Shown here: positions 35,370-46,069 of the stretch, in pieces
How positions within the stretch are numbered: position 1 is the stretch's first letter
Layout of the letters: the number at the start of each line of letters is the position of its first letter
Source of the DNA: CAVXXD01 sp963765625
GTDB lineage: Bacteria > Actinomycetota > Geothermincolia > Geothermincolales > Geothermincolaceae
DNA: 64,000 nt
Assembly: GCA_963765625.1 (NCBI GenBank)
Contig: CAVXXD010000012.1
Location: 418,085 to 482,084 of the forward strand
Reading direction: 5' to 3'
The notes under the pieces: generated by a model
The model's database searches: none
What the model was told of the DNA's origin: nothing
Seen by the model: the letters and a program-made list of their open reading frames with translations, nothing else
Position numbers and translations under genes: made by a program

Positions 35370-38300
35370 CTACTGCCGAAGAACCAGCGGCAAGAAGATC
35401 TGGCGGTCCAGCACGGCAGTCACGGAGGCCCGCGCCGGCACGTGGGAGGTCTCCAGTCCCGTGGTGCTGACGTCGGCGAGCCAGTACCACCATGCCCCGG
35501 CGGTCGCCACCGTGTCGGTGTAGACGTAGGTAGCGCCGCTGCCCCGTCCCTGGGCGGGCACGAAAGCGATCCGCTGGGCCTGCTGGCGATCGGCCGTGCC
35601 TGCCCGATAAAGCCGGAAGCCGAAGTTGTCCACCTCCACGGCCGTGGACCAGCTCAGGCGCACCTGCTGGTTGCCCGCCGGCTGCGCCCGGAACCAGAGC
35701 AAGGTGACGGCGGTGGGCACATTGGTCAGCACGGTGGTGGCTGTGGGCGAATTCGTGGGGTTCAGGAAGACGTCAGCCCCATGGCTGATGACCACGGTGT
35801 TGGTGATCACCGGCACGCCGTGGGCGGCCGTGAACACCGTCGTGATGTTGAAGGACTGGCCAGGCAGAAGATCACGGGCGAAGCCATGGGGCGCCGGCCC
35901 CGCCAGGTTCAGCCACGACAGCGCGCCCGGATTCGGTACATCGGGCGATGGGGTGGCCCGCACGAAGGTCAGGTTAGCCGGATCATAGCTGTCCAGCATG
36001 GGCAGCAGGTTGATGGCTGTGGGCCCGGTGTTGGTTACCGCGATAGTGAAGGTGAAATAGTTGGCATCTACGGCGCCGGTGTACAGCTCCACCAACCGCT
36101 TGTCCACCGCAACGGACGGATCCTGCAGTGTCACCGGAACAGTTGTGGTGGTTGTGACCGGCGTGCCGTCCTCCAGCGTGCCTGCCGCCAGGGCAGCGTT
36201 GGTGAACACTCCCACCACGCCCGGCGTAGCCGTAACATTGAAGCTGACCGTGATGGTCTGGCCTACCGCCAGGGGACCCAGGTTACTCCACACCAGCGTT
36301 GGTTCTGCCACCACGTTCGGATCCGTTGGCGCGCCGGAGCCGGGAACAAAGTGGAATTGGCCAGGCAGCGTGTCCGTCAGGGCTGCCGTCGCGAACGGCG
36401 CCCCACCGGTATTGATGATCCGAATCGTGTAGGTGAACGGTTGCGCCGGGGCGAATGGACCGGCCGCCACCGTCTTGACCGCGGTCAGGCCAGGCTGAAG
36501 CGGGATCACCGGCGCGCGGGTGATGTTGTTGCCTGGATTGCTGTCGGGCGTCAGGCTCCCCACCGCCGCTGTGTTGGTGAAGGTGCTGGTGACCCAGCCG
36601 AACATGTGGACGGTGACGGTCAGGCTCCTGCTGGCGCCGGCCGCCAGGCCGCCCAGGTTCCACACCAGCGGGTTGGGGCTGCTGATCGGCGCCGGTGCAG
36701 CCTGCAAGTACTCCACCTCGGCCGGCAGGCTGTCGGTAACCACCACACCGGTGGCGTCATCCGGCCCCAGGTTGCTTACGACCAGCGTGTAGGTCAGTGT
36801 AGCGCCCGGCGCCACCGGATTGGGCACGCCGGTCTTGGCAACGGCCAGGTCGGCCATTACGGCTGGTCCACCGGCGTGGTGATCGTAGCAGTGGCAGTGA
36901 CGCCCAGACCATCGGTGATGCTCGCCGTGTTTAGAACGGCACCCGGAGGCCAGGCCCAGATCAAGGCGCACGGTGAAGGTGACGGCACCGGCATCGCCGG
37001 GCACGTGGTCACCCAACGGCCAGGCCAGCTGGCCGCCGTTGATAGCCACGGGAACGTCTGCAGTGACGAAAGTGGTGTTGGCGGGCACGGAATCGGCGAC
37101 CGTTACGCCCGGCGCCGGCTCGTTGCCGGCCACGCTCCAGTCTAGCGTGTATGTGAGAAGCGCCCCTGCCCGTACCAGCGAAGGTTCGGCTGTCTTGACC
37201 AGAGTGAGCGTGTGGCTGCTGGCCACCGGTGTGGTGACCGTGCTCGTACCGGTGATGCCGTCGGCGTCTCCGATAACGGCCGCATGACAGCACCGTGCCG
37301 CTGACCAGCGGCGTGGCCACGAGAACCGTCAGGGTAACCTCCCCGGTCGCCAGAGGACTGATGGATCCGAGCTGCCAATTACGGCCCCGTGCCTTCCAGC
37401 GGCGGCGTCTCACGGCGGCGGGAGAGGCGCTCCAGAACGTTGTGTCTACGGCGTCGCATCACTGAGGACCACGCTGGGGCGATCCCGTCGCCGCTTACGG
37501 TGTAGACCAACGTGTAGGTCAGCAGTCCACCGGCCTGCACCGGATCAGGCAGCGCGATCTTAGTCACTGCGAGGGCATGCTGCGAAGACACGGTCGTAGT
37601 CGCCGTGGCCGTGGCCACCGGCGCGCCGGTATCCGTGATCACGGCGCTGTTGAAGAGGACCAGGCCATTCGTCAGCGGCGTGGCTGCCCGCAACACCAGG
37701 CTCACCGCGCCTGCCGCCTGCGTGATGCCGCTGAACTCCGGCAGGAAGTCGCCCAAAGCCCAGACCACGTTACTCCCCGCCAGAGTGTGGGGCAAGGTGG
37801 CCATGACAAAGCTGGTGTTTGGAGGCAGCGCGTCTGTTAGAGTGGCGCTGAAGACCGGTTCGTTGCCGGTGATGGTGTAGGCGATGGCATAGGTAATCAG
37901 CTCGCCGGGGCGAACCACCGCCGGCGTGGCCGACTTGCTCAACGACAGGGCGTGGCCACTGTGCACCGGCACTGTGACATCGGCGCTGGCGGAAACAAGC
38001 CCGTCGTCCATGACAGCGGAATTGTACAGCAGGGTGCCCGAAACCATGGGCTGCCCCACCTGTACGACGATGGTGATGACGCCGGATTCACCGGGGCTGC
38101 GGTCGCCCAACGACCAGCCCAGAAGGCTGCCGGCACTGGTGAAGGAATCGGTGGCTGCCACCAGACCGGTGTGGGCCGGCAGCAAGTCGTGGACCTGCAC
38201 GCCAAGGGCGGTCTCGTTGCCGCCCACGGCCCAAGCCAGGGTGTAGGTGAGGAGCGCGCCCGCCTGTACGGGGCTGGGAGCCGCTGTCTTGGTGAGCGTC

Positions 38301-41300
38301 AGCACGTGGCCACTGGCGACCGGCACGATGACCGTGCCTGTTCCCGTAATGCCCTCCGTCGAGGTCACCCATGCTCTGTTAGTAAGAATGGTTCCGTTGG
38401 GCAGCGGCGCCGCCACGCGTACGGACATCGTCACCGTGCGCCCCACATTCAGGTCCGGGGTTCCCAGGGGCCAGCTGACGATGCCGCTCGACTGGCCCGG
38501 CGAAGGGCGCAGTGGCGTCCACGAAGCTGGTATTCACCGGAACCGCGTCGGTCAGCACCACGCCCGTGGCGCTGACGATGCCGGTGTTGGTGACGAGAAT
38601 GGTGTAGGTGAGCAGGCCGCCGGCTGCCACGGGCGAGGGATCAGCCAGCTTCGTCACCAGGAAGGCTGGCTGGCCGGTGCTGATGGGTACTGTAGCCGTG
38701 GGTATGGTGTAAGGCCGCTGATCGGGGTTCGGGCCGGGCTGCGAATCGTAGGCGCCCACCACCGTGTTGGTGAGGGTAAGGCCCGCGCCGATGGCGGCGT
38801 CTACCCGCGCCGTGAAGGTGATGAACACCGTACCGAGGCGTGATCTGACCGAAGGTCCAGGCCAGAGCGCCGGCGTCGAAGCCACTGGCCGGCGGCGCTT
38901 CGCCCATCTGCGCCGCGAACGATAGCCCGGATGGCAGCACGTCGGTGATGACCACGTCAAAGGCCGTGGCGTCGCCCGTGTTCGTGACCTCGATCGTGTA
39001 CGTGACCGTATCATTCGCGCCCACCGGCCGCCGCGCGGCCTGCACCAGCTTGCTCTGGACCAGGTGCGGCTCCACCACTGTCACCGTGACCGGGCCAGAT
39101 GCAATCGGCCCGGAGGGGTTGCCCGAGAAGTTGAAACTGGGCCTGGTTGGGTATCTGCGTCCCGGCGGTGACGGTGACCAGGTCCCGCACGGTGGCGGTG
39201 ATCACCAGCGTCTGCTGGCTGTAGGGGGCGATTACACCGACGGCAATGGTTACCACCTGCCCACTGACGAAGGCGCCCGCGCTGGCGGCATCCACCCGCA
39301 AGCGGGCATCCACCACATCCGTGATCACAACGCCGCTGATCTGACCGCCCACGGCAGGATTGGGCACCGTCACGGTGAACACGACCTGGGACCCCACGGC
39401 GGCGGTGATTGGCGCCACCACCTTGCCCAGGCCACCGGGCAGAGGTGTGGTCAGCGTGGCTGTGGCGGTGATGGGACCATAGCTTCGCTCGCCAGAGACT
39501 GTCCCCGGCAGGCTTTCCCATCTGGCCACGGCGCGGTTGGTCAGCGTGCTGCCGGCGGTCACCTCCGCGTCCACCTGTCCAAGGAAAGTCAGCAGCAGGA
39601 CGCCACCTGGCGGCACGGCAGCCGTGACCGGCAGCGTGATGATGAAGTCGGGCGCCGCCCAGGCGCTGGACAAGCCGCCGATGCCGGCGCCATTGACCGT
39701 CACGGCGAGGAGGGTAGGCGCGGTCTGCAGCATGCCCAACGGAAGCGTATCGGTGATCACCAGATCGCAGGCTTCGGTGACGGCGCCGCCGGAGGCGTTG
39801 GTCAGCCGAATGGTGTAGGTAACCGGCTGGCCCGCCAGCACCGGAGTGCCTGGCCGCGGGCAGGCTCGACTTCGTGATGGACAGCGCGGGCTCGCCCACT
39901 AGGGTGGAGACCACGTTGCTTCGGGTGATAGCAGCGTTGCCGCTGTGAGTCATCTGGGCCGCGTTGGTGACGTGTTGCCCGCCGACGCGCCCAGGGCGCT
40001 GGCCAGAAGGGCGGTGACGGTTACGTAGCCCTGCGTTCCCACCGGAATGGTGGCGAAGGTGGCCGTGACCACCTGCCCGCTGGCGCCAGCGGAACCGCCT
40101 GTTCCACCCGCCACCTCGACGCCAAGAATGCCAAGGCTTGCCGGCAGAGTATCGGTAACCATAACGCCATTGAGCGTGTCAGTGACGGGTTGCGCGGGCA
40201 CAAAGAGCGTGTAGGTGACGATGGCGCCCAGCGTCGCGGTAGGCGGCGGCGTGAACGTCACGGCCTTGCTGATGCCCGCGTTCACCGTGCGCAGCGCCAC
40301 GCTGCTGCTGCCGTCCGCATAGGTTCTCTGGATCGTCCCCAGCGTGGTGGTAACGCCCGGTCCTGGCTCGCTGTCGTAGTACGGGATCGCCGCCGTGTTG
40401 GTCAGGGTCAGGTTCGCGCCAATCGTATCGGTCACCTGCGCCACCACGGTCATGGTAGCCACGCCGGAGGCGCTGCCGGCGATCCAGGCCTTGCCGAATA
40501 GCTGATTGACCTGCCAAACGATGACGCCTGTCGCCCCGGCCGCGGGCGCCACGTCAAAGGCAATGGTGACCGGTGTAGTGCTGGAAATGGACGATGACAG
40601 GTACGTCAGCCCGGCGGGCAGTGCGTCGCTGATCACTGTGTCGTAGGCCGGACCATAGCCGCTGTCGGTGATGAGCAGGGTGTAGGTGATCCGGTCACCG
40701 GCGCCCACATAGGATCCGGGCGCGGGGGCGCTGCTCTTGGCGATGGCCAAGCTGGGCTGGATGATCTGGTTGGAGGCCGAGCCGCTGCCTGCCAAGAGCC
40801 CGCGCTGCCACAGTGCCGCGCTGTTGGTGGCGGTGTACAGCCCCGATGAGGGAAGGAACACACTGCTTCCGTTGTCAATCCGCATGCCAGTCACCTGAGC
40901 CTGGAGTGTCAGCGTGACCACTGTGGGAGCGGCCTGCTCGCTGGTAATGGGCGTGCCAAAGGTCCAGGTGATCACCTGCTGGGACCCGCCGTTGTTAACA
41001 GTCCGGCCAGTGCTGGCCACCGGCACTGCCAAGGGTATCCACTCTAGCGTTTCACTGTCCGTGATGTACTCCACGCCCTGCGGGAGGGTGTCGCTCAGCA
41101 AGGAACTGCCGCCCAGGCCCACGGTGCCCGCTGGGACTGTGAGTGCCACCCGGTACGTCACCACGTCGCCCACGCGAAGCTGCGGCGGCGAGGAGGTCTT
41201 AGAAATGCTGACGTTTGCCGTGGTGATAGTCCGCGTCGCCGTGATGGGCCCATAGGGCCGTGCGCTCGGCGTCGTGTCCGTCAGCGACCAGTAGGAGGCG

Positions 41301-43250
41301 ATCACCGTGTTGGTCAGCGCCTGATTGGAAAGCGGCTGCGTGATCTGCGCCGTGTAGGTCAGATAGACCACGTTGGTCGACGCCACGTTGCTGATGGCGT
41401 TGACCGCCCAGGTCATGGGCGCCAGGCCCACCACTGGGCCGCCTCGAGAGTCGCCGCCGAGCTGCGACGTCGCGCTGATGCCGGCGGGAATCATGTCCGT
41501 GATCAGCACCGAGTAGGCCGGACTGGTGCCCGTGTTGGTCACCCACACCGTGTAGGTCAGCGTGGCCGTGCCGTCCACGCCAGTCACGCTGCCGTTGGAC
41601 GAGGCCACACCCTTGCCAATGGTCAGCGCTGGGCTCGCCCAGAGTGGTCGGTCACCAGATTGCTGTTGGTGACCACCGCCGAGGCGTGGGCCATCTGCGC
41701 TACGTTGGTGATGACGCCACCGGAGCGCGTGGTTCCCGCGTTGGGAATCCTGGCCGTGATCGTGACGAAGGCCTGGGTGCCCACCGGCACACTGTCGAAA
41801 GCGGCGGTGACCACCTGACCGGACCAGCCAGACGAGCCCCCGGTACCCCCATAAGTGCCCACGGACACCACCGTCACACTCGGCCGCAGGGTGTCGGTCA
41901 CCGCCACGCCATACAGCGTATCGGTGAGCACCAGGGACGGCACCATGAGGGTGTAAGTAATCAGCGATCCCAGGGTGGCCGTCGGCGGAGGCGTGAATTG
42001 CACTGTCTTGCTGATGCCGGCGTTAACGGTGCGCAGACTGACGCTGCTGCTCCCATCGGCATAGGTTCTCTGGATCGTTCCCAGCGCGGTGGTGACACCC
42101 GGTCCCGGCTGGCTGTCGTAGTACGGCACTCCCGCCGTGTTGGTCAGCGTCAGGTTCGCGCCGATGGTATCAGTCACCCGCGCCACCACGGTCACGGTGA
42201 GGTACCGGATGGTCCCGGCGGCGGCGGGGTCGGAGCCATCGAACCGGTCCACGGTCCAGGTGATGAGCCCGGTGCTGCTGACAGCAGGCGAATTGGTGAA
42301 GGCTGGCGAGTTCGGCGCGGTGGAGGCCAGGCTCGCCGAGACGAAGGTGAGGCCAACCGGCAGAACGTCGCTGATCACCATATCGAAGGCGGCAGCCGTC
42401 CCGTTGTTGGTGATGGCCAGGCTGTAGGTCACGGTTTGGCCGGCCCCCACGTAGGAACCCGCTGCCGGCTGCGACGTCTTGACGATGCCCAATCTTGGGT
42501 TCCCCGCACTACTGGACACCGTGTTGCTTGTCTTGGTAAGTAAGGTGGCAGTGGTTGCGTACCTGCTTGTATCGGTGATGGGCCACAGGGCCGTCCCGTA
42601 GTTGCGTGAAGGCCTGCGTGGCGGCATTGGGCTGGGTCTGCGCGCCCGACAGGTCCACGCCCATCAGCTGCGCCTGGAAGGTGACGGTGACCAGCCCCAC
42701 GCTGCCTGGAGGCGGAGTTGTCCAACGTGTCCAGCCACCACTCCACGGCCTGACGGCTGGGGGTCCCACGCAAGGGGCCCACATTGGGATTCGCGCTGCC
42801 TGTCGAGCCCACCACACCCACATCCGCGCCGCCGCGCCCTGGCTGCGCCACGGACCCGTTTCCTCCAATGGGCTACTGCCTGCAAACGACAAAGTGCTGG
42901 TGATGCCGAAGGTGCCCGTGACATAGCGCAATCCTGCAGGCAAGCCATCGTAAACATAGGGCCACCAGACCACCAGGCCCGGCGGCACGGTAAGCGCCAG
43001 CGAGTAGGTGACCACGTCACCGATGCGGAAGTTGTGGGTGCCGTCGCTGGCCGGTGAGACTGTCTTCACCAGGCCGGGCTGGGCCGTGGTCACCACCGCC
43101 GTGGCGGTCACGGTATAGGCCCGCTCGTTAGGGTCAGGCCCCGGCAGCGACGTGCATAGGTGGCGGCAACTGCGAATACCACTGCCCGGTGAACAACGGG
43201 GCGGCCATCCGCGTACGCTCGCTCACCCAGACAGGCATCCTGTCCCGCTA
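35370..43250 (-). CDS. Giant DUF11 repeat surface protein, N-terminus missing, about nine frameshifts
   Basis: Consecutive minus-strand frames join into about 2,600 residues of tandem DUF11 (conserved repeat) domains, each near 120 residues: VKTVSPASDGTHNFRIGDVV, VTYSLAITNNGTAAAFDMVI, DVLPVGLTFVSASLAST. The C-terminus has a fibronectin-like domain (LSWSTAVEVDNFGFRLYRAG) and ends DRQIFLPLVLRQ, the Chloroflexota C-terminal signature. Frame changes occur near 42,560, 41,615, 39,950-39,840, 39,010-39,080, 38,830, 38,400, 37,390 and 37,220-36,900. The frame is still open at 43,250, where block D begins, so the signal peptide is lost. Likely a cell-surface or sheath protein. Confidence 0.75.
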
Positions 43251-43320
43251 GCGTGCCCCACAGCCCTCTGACCCGGCTGCGCAGGTGCGATTCCTCTCAG
43301 AGTGCTGTGGGGCACGCTTG
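43251..43320. repeat. 70-bp palindromic intergenic repeat, copy 1
   Basis: GCGTGCCCCACAGC (43,251-43,264) and GCTGTGGGGCACGC (43,304-43,317) are perfect 14-bp inverted arms around a 39-nt centre. A second copy at 54,679-54,748 differs at one base, within the right arm. This copy starts at the exact point where the DUF11 frame ends. Confidence 0.8.
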
Positions 43321-43383
43321 TTGAAATGGTAAGCGCCCGGGCGGGCCGTCATGTGGCAGATCCCCTCCCTTGACCATGGCTGC

Positions 43384-43470
43384 AGGGGCATGCCTGCGGA
43401 GTGATCGAGAGTACTCGAACGCGGGCGACGCAGGTATGCCCGTGCAGCCGGCGACGCAGGCATACCCCTG
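43384..43470. repeat. Diverged GAGAGTACTCGAACGCGGGC repeat unit
   Basis: The stretch contains ATCGAGAGTACTCGAAC followed by GCGGGCGACGCAGG and is flanked by GCATGCC/GGCATAC-type hairpin arms. It is a diverged relative of the 83-bp tandem units at 54,805-54,986 and, as there, sits about 100 bp from the 70-bp palindrome. Confidence 0.6.
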
Positions 43471-43548
43471 TGAGCTTCTTGTCCGACCGCTCCGCTAACC
43501 TGTAAGTGACGAGTAACACCGCGCATCACAGGGAGAGAACAGCCCGAT

Positions 43549-45724
43549 ATGGACGACCGCACGGCCGGCACACCCATCGGCAAAGTATTGTCTGGCCTCA
43601 ACGAGCAGCAGCGCTCGGCCGTACTGCACGGGCACGAGCCGCTCCTGGTCGTGGCGGGGGCCGGCACCGGCAAGACCGCCACCTTGGCCCACCGCGTGGC
43701 TCACCTTATAGCCACGGGCACCGACCCAGGGCACATCCTTCTGCTCACCTTCACCCGCCGTGCGGCGGCCGAGATGCTGCGCCGCGTCGACGAGATCCTT
43801 CGCCTTCTTGAGACCCAGACCCTCTGCCAGGAGACCGCCGCGCCCGCTCCGCGGGCGCCGGCGTCGGCCCCGGCCGCGTCGGCCAGGATATGGGGCGGCA
43901 CCTTTCACGCCATCGCCGTCCGGCTGCTGCGGCTGCATGGCCGAGGTATAGGGCTCGACCCTTCTTTCACAATACTCGACCGCGTCGACGCCGAAGACCT
44001 CATGGGCATGTTGCGCACCGAGCTCGGCCTGGCTAAGAGCGACCGCCGCTTCCCGCTCAAGAGCACCTGCACCGATATCTACAGCCGTTGCGTGAATGCC
44101 CGTGAGTCGGTGGAGTGTGCCGTCGAAGAGCACTTTCCCTGGTGCAAAGAGGAGGTCGCCGACCTCCGGCGGCTGTTCGAAGCCTATGTCGACCACAAGC
44201 AGGAGACGGTCCGTGCTCGACTACGACGACCTCCTGCTCTTCTGGCACGGTCTACTCTCCGAGCCCCGGGTGGCGCAGTCTCTCAGGGTCTCGCTTCGAG
44301 TACGTCCTCGTCGATGAGTACCAAGACACCAACCGGCTGCAGTCGGACATCCTGCAACAGCTCTCTCCCGGGGGCGCCAACCTCACTGTGGTGGGCGATG
44401 ATGCCCAGGCCATCTACTCCTTTCGGGCCGCCACCGTTGACAACATCCTGGAGTTCCCGGCGCAGTTCCCCGGCACCCGCGTGGTCACCCTAGAACAGAA
44501 CTACCGCAGCAGTCAGCCGATTCTCGACACCACCAACGAGGTCATAGCCGGCGCCGCCCAGCGGCACGCCAAGACCCTTTGGTCGAACCGCAAGGGCGGG
44601 GCACAGCCGCAGTTCGTCTGTTGCCACGACGAGTACGAGCAGACTGAGTTCATCATAAGTTCGATACTGCACCACCGCGAGACCGGCCTCGACCTCCGCC
44701 GCCAGGCCGTTCTTTTTCGCGCCTCGCACCACAGCCTGGCCTTGGAGATGGAGCTTGCGCGGCGCAACATACCCTTCCGCAAGTACGGCGGCCTGCGCTT
44801 CGTAGAGACCGCGCACGTGAAAGATTCTGCTGGCCTTCTTGCGTCTGGCCGAGAACCCCCGCGACCTCATGGCGGGCACGAGGGTGCTGATGCTCCTGCC
44901 TGGTGTGGGGCCCAAGAAGGCCAGGGCACTCATGGACGATCTCTGCCGCGGCCCCAGCGGCCGGCGAAGCCGCGCCTGCGGTGAGCGGCGAGAACGCCCG
45001 CTTCGCCGTGTGGGCGAACTGCACCGCTCCCTCTCCCGCGGCCGCAGAGGCGTGGCCTCGGCTGGTCGAACTGATGACCGCCATCTCGGGCCGCACCCCG
45101 GGCGACCTGAGCTCACAACTCAAGCGCATCAGGCTTTTCTACGCTCCCCTCATGGAGCGGCTCTACGACAACGCCCGCGCTCGCCTGGCCGACCTCGAAC
45201 AGCTCGAGTGGCTCTCTGCCCGCTACCCAGACCGGGAACGGTTTCTCACCGAGGTCACCCTCGACCCTCCCGCCTACACCGAAGACCTGGCAGGCCCGCC
45301 CCTCCTCGACGAAGACTTTCTCATTCTCTCCACCATGCACTCCGCCAAAGGACTCGAGTGGGATGCCGTGTTCGTTATCCATGCCTCCGACGGCAACATC
45401 CCCTCCGACATGGCCACCGGAAGGCAAGAGGAGATAGAAGAGGAGCGCCGCCTGTTCTATGTGGCTCTAACCAGAGCCAAGGACTGGCTGCACGTCTGCT
45501 ATCCCTTACGCTACTACGTGCACCCGCGCAGCTTCAGCGACACCCATGGCTACTCGCAGCCCACGCGCTTCGTAACCGGTAGGGTCCGCGCGACCATGCA
45601 TCCGATTACGGCCCCTGAGGCCCTAGATCCTGAGTCGGCAGTCGGCGCTGAAAGGTACGACCTCGCTACCACTGGAGCGTTGACCACGGAAGCCATCCGG
45701 CAGCGCCTCAAGTCGCTACTGTAG
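43549..45724 (+). CDS. UvrD/PcrA-type superfamily 1 DNA helicase, about four frameshifts
   Basis: About 724 residues after repair, the usual length. Motifs in order: Q-motif GLNEQQRSAVLHG, Walker A VVAGAGTGKTATL, motif Ia LTFTRRAAAEML, DYDDLLLFWHGLLSEP, motif II YVLVDEYQDTNRLQ, motif III VVGDDAQAIYSFRAA, motif IV LEQNYRSSQPIL, motif V LSTMHSAKGLEWDAVFV and motif VI EEERRLFYVALTRAKDWL. Frame changes lie near 44,205, 44,285, 44,828 and 44,942. The ATG at 43,549 follows AGGGAGAG by 11 nt. It should unwind DNA 3' to 5' in repair or replication restart. Confidence 0.88.
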
Positions 45725-45799
45725 GGAGCGCGCGGTTAGGAACGTGCGATAATCCGCGCGAGATTCTGCGTCAACACCTGCACACGAAGGGAGCGCGGG

Positions 45800-46069
45800 A
45801 TGTTCCATAGCATCGGCTGGGGGGAGATACTGGTCGTCCTTGCCGTCATCGTGGTCATCTTCGGGGCAGCGAAGCTGCCACAGATCGCACACTCACTCGG
45901 CAAGTCGCTCACCAGCTTCAAGAAGGGGCTTAGAGAAACCGCCGATGATGTCAAGGACGCGATTAGTAAGGATGAGGCCGAATCCACGGTCACGGCCGGC
46001 GGGAAAGATAGGCCCTCAAGCGATAGCGGCGAGGAACCAACCGACACCAAACGCAGTCGGAGCGCCTGA
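45800..46069 (+). CDS. tatA: Sec-independent translocase subunit TatA
   Basis: An 89-residue protein of TatA/E type. It begins MFHSIGWGEILVVLAVIVVI, then FGAAKLPQIAHSLGKSLTSF, the FG hinge and amphipathic helix, followed by a charged low-complexity tail. TatA oligomers form the pore of the twin-arginine export system. AAGGGAG precedes the ATG. The stop codon overlaps the next start (TGATG), coupling it to a P-type ATPase, an unusual partner. No tatC is in the window. Confidence 0.9.
   Translation: MFHSIGWGEILVVLAVIVVIFGAAKLPQIAHSLGKSLTSFKKGLRETADDVKDAISKDEAESTVTAGGKDRPSSDSGEEPTDTKRSRSA

Noticed and set aside
35442..37145. 567-residue plus-strand open frame in the DUF11 region
   Set aside because: Opposite-strand shadow, Arg/Gly/His-rich, without start signal; the DUF11 protein on the minus strand is clear.
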